In this document: positions 63,381 to 64,000 of the stretch, piece after piece
Layout: each line of letters begins with the position of its first letter
How positions within the stretch are numbered: the first letter of the stretch is position 1
NCBI RefSeq assembly: GCF_014697585.1
Contig: NZ_JACJSB010000007.1
Coordinates: 62,001 to 126,000, forward strand
Length of the DNA: 64,000 bases
DNA from: Dolichospermum sp. FACHB-1091
GTDB taxonomy: Bacteria > Cyanobacteriota > Cyanobacteriia > Cyanobacteriales > Nostocaceae
Direction: 5' to 3'
Made by a program: the position numbers and the translations under genes
Notes under the pieces: model-generated
Told to the model about the DNA's origin: nothing
What the model saw: only the letters and a program-made list of their open reading frames with translations
Databases searched by the model: none

Positions 63381-63453
63381 ATTTCTATAGTGCCTGATGT
63401 GAATTTTATCGCTTAGAATAGGAAGGTTGTCAAGAATTACAATATCCGCTGTC

Positions 63454-63630
63454 ATGGCTGTTCCTAAGAAGAAAACATCAAAATCTAAACGAGATAAACG
63501 CCGCGCTACCTGGAGACACAAGGCTGCTGTTGAAGCCCAAAAAGCCATCTCCCTCGGTAAATCCATTTTGAGTGGCCGTTCTAAATTCGTCTATCCAACG
63601 GACGAGGAAGAAGAAACTGAAGAATCTTAA
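63454..63630 (+). CDS. rpmF: 50S ribosomal protein L32
   Basis: 58 residues from the ATG at 63454: [20 protein letters not shown]. The very basic N-terminal half is diagnostic for L32 of the large ribosomal subunit. A short acidic tail ([10 protein letters not shown]) ends the protein, common in cyanobacteria. The four-cysteine zinc site seen in some L32 paralogues is absent, as is usual in this phylum. A frame open 27 bp upstream has no proper start. Confidence 0.95.
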   Translation: MAVPKKKTSKSKRDKRRATWRHKAAVEAQKAISLGKSILSGRSKFVYPTDEEEETEES

Positions 63631-64000
63631 AGCATAATTCCGTAATCTCTCATAGGGACTTGCGATAAATTTATACTCGTAACGGCTGAGATTTGCATTT
63701 TTACCAGATTAGGAAAAATCTAGATTTGTAGGGGTTTAGCACAGCTAAAACCCTATCTGTAAAATCAAATAATTCAGCCATTTTGAGTATAGATGAAGAT
63801 TGATAAAAAATCCTCAAGTTAAATACAGAATTGCCCTAGGATTTTCCTAAAAATTCACCCTAATTCCCGAAATCTATGGTTTTTAGGGTAAATGCGGTTT
63901 ATTTGCCCTTAAATGCCAATAATTTGTTTCAACAGCGATAATTTACCTTTATAGGGTGCGTATCGCCAATTTATATCCCAAGGCAGGAAGTTTTGTAAAA
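63631..64000. other. Intergenic region to the window end
   Basis: 370 AT-rich bp. No gene or RNA is recognised. Two A/T-rich blocks, CCTAGGATTTTCCTAAAAATTC and TTTTTAGGGTAAATGCGG, hold no clear hairpin. The downstream gene lies outside the window. Confidence 0.4.

Overview
The window comes from a filamentous, probably heterocyst-forming cyanobacterium of the Nostocales (Dolichospermum/Anabaena/Aphanizomenon-like). The basis is AT-rich DNA with HIP1-type GCGATCGC sites, heptamer tandem repeats (TAATTGG/TAATGGG), a FurA with the Anabaena cysteine pattern, a SigC-type group 2 sigma factor, a cyanobacterial-type Hfq and a Mo-dependent nitrogenase C-terminal-domain protein. The species assignment is inference.

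Layout. 0-4 kb: partial PLP enzyme, flavin-type oxidase, Hfq, HtpG and gene remnants. 4.3-6.5 kb: a tightly overlapping trio of unknown genes facing a fourth unknown gene. 6.7-17.4 kb: housekeeping genes (tRNA-Pro, lipA, gpsA, sigC, furA, cobN, a TM2 protein, a Dus enzyme). 17.6-25.1 kb: a minus-strand cluster for exporting double-glycine peptides, made of two leader peptides, a C39-peptidase ABC transporter, an HlyD adaptor, a degenerate kinase-like protein, a response regulator and a histidine kinase. 25.7-32.4 kb: a livF remnant, a DUF2301-type membrane protein, dprA, a class A beta-lactamase-like protein, a TrmJ-type methyltransferase, mnmD and a rhodanese.

32.6-54.5 kb is a type I-D CRISPR-Cas locus. 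I counted 131 repeats and 130 spacers of 32-45 nt (32648-42286), then a leader and, on the minus strand, cas3', cas10d (csc3), csc2, csc1, cas6, cas4, cas1 and cas2. An Uma2-like gene and a divergent WYL regulator follow. Repeat polarity, leader position and a decayed terminal repeat at the far end all indicate that the array is transcribed on the minus strand, with newest spacers near 42.3 kb. Several spacers are related to one another: three pairs recur in the same order, two tile the same sequence, and one adjacent pair is duplicated. A 4 x 78 bp tandem repeat splits the cas operon.

54.5-64 kb: gor, a DNA cytosine methyltransferase truncated just before its catalytic Pro-Cys, a YqiA-type hydrolase, hisC, a GNAT gene, tRNA-Gly, the nitrogenase-domain protein, an orthocaspase-like protein whose catalytic His/Cys are replaced by Tyr/Asn, and rpmF. 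Small non-autonomous elements and gene remnants recur throughout, consistent with a genome shaped by small mobile elements.
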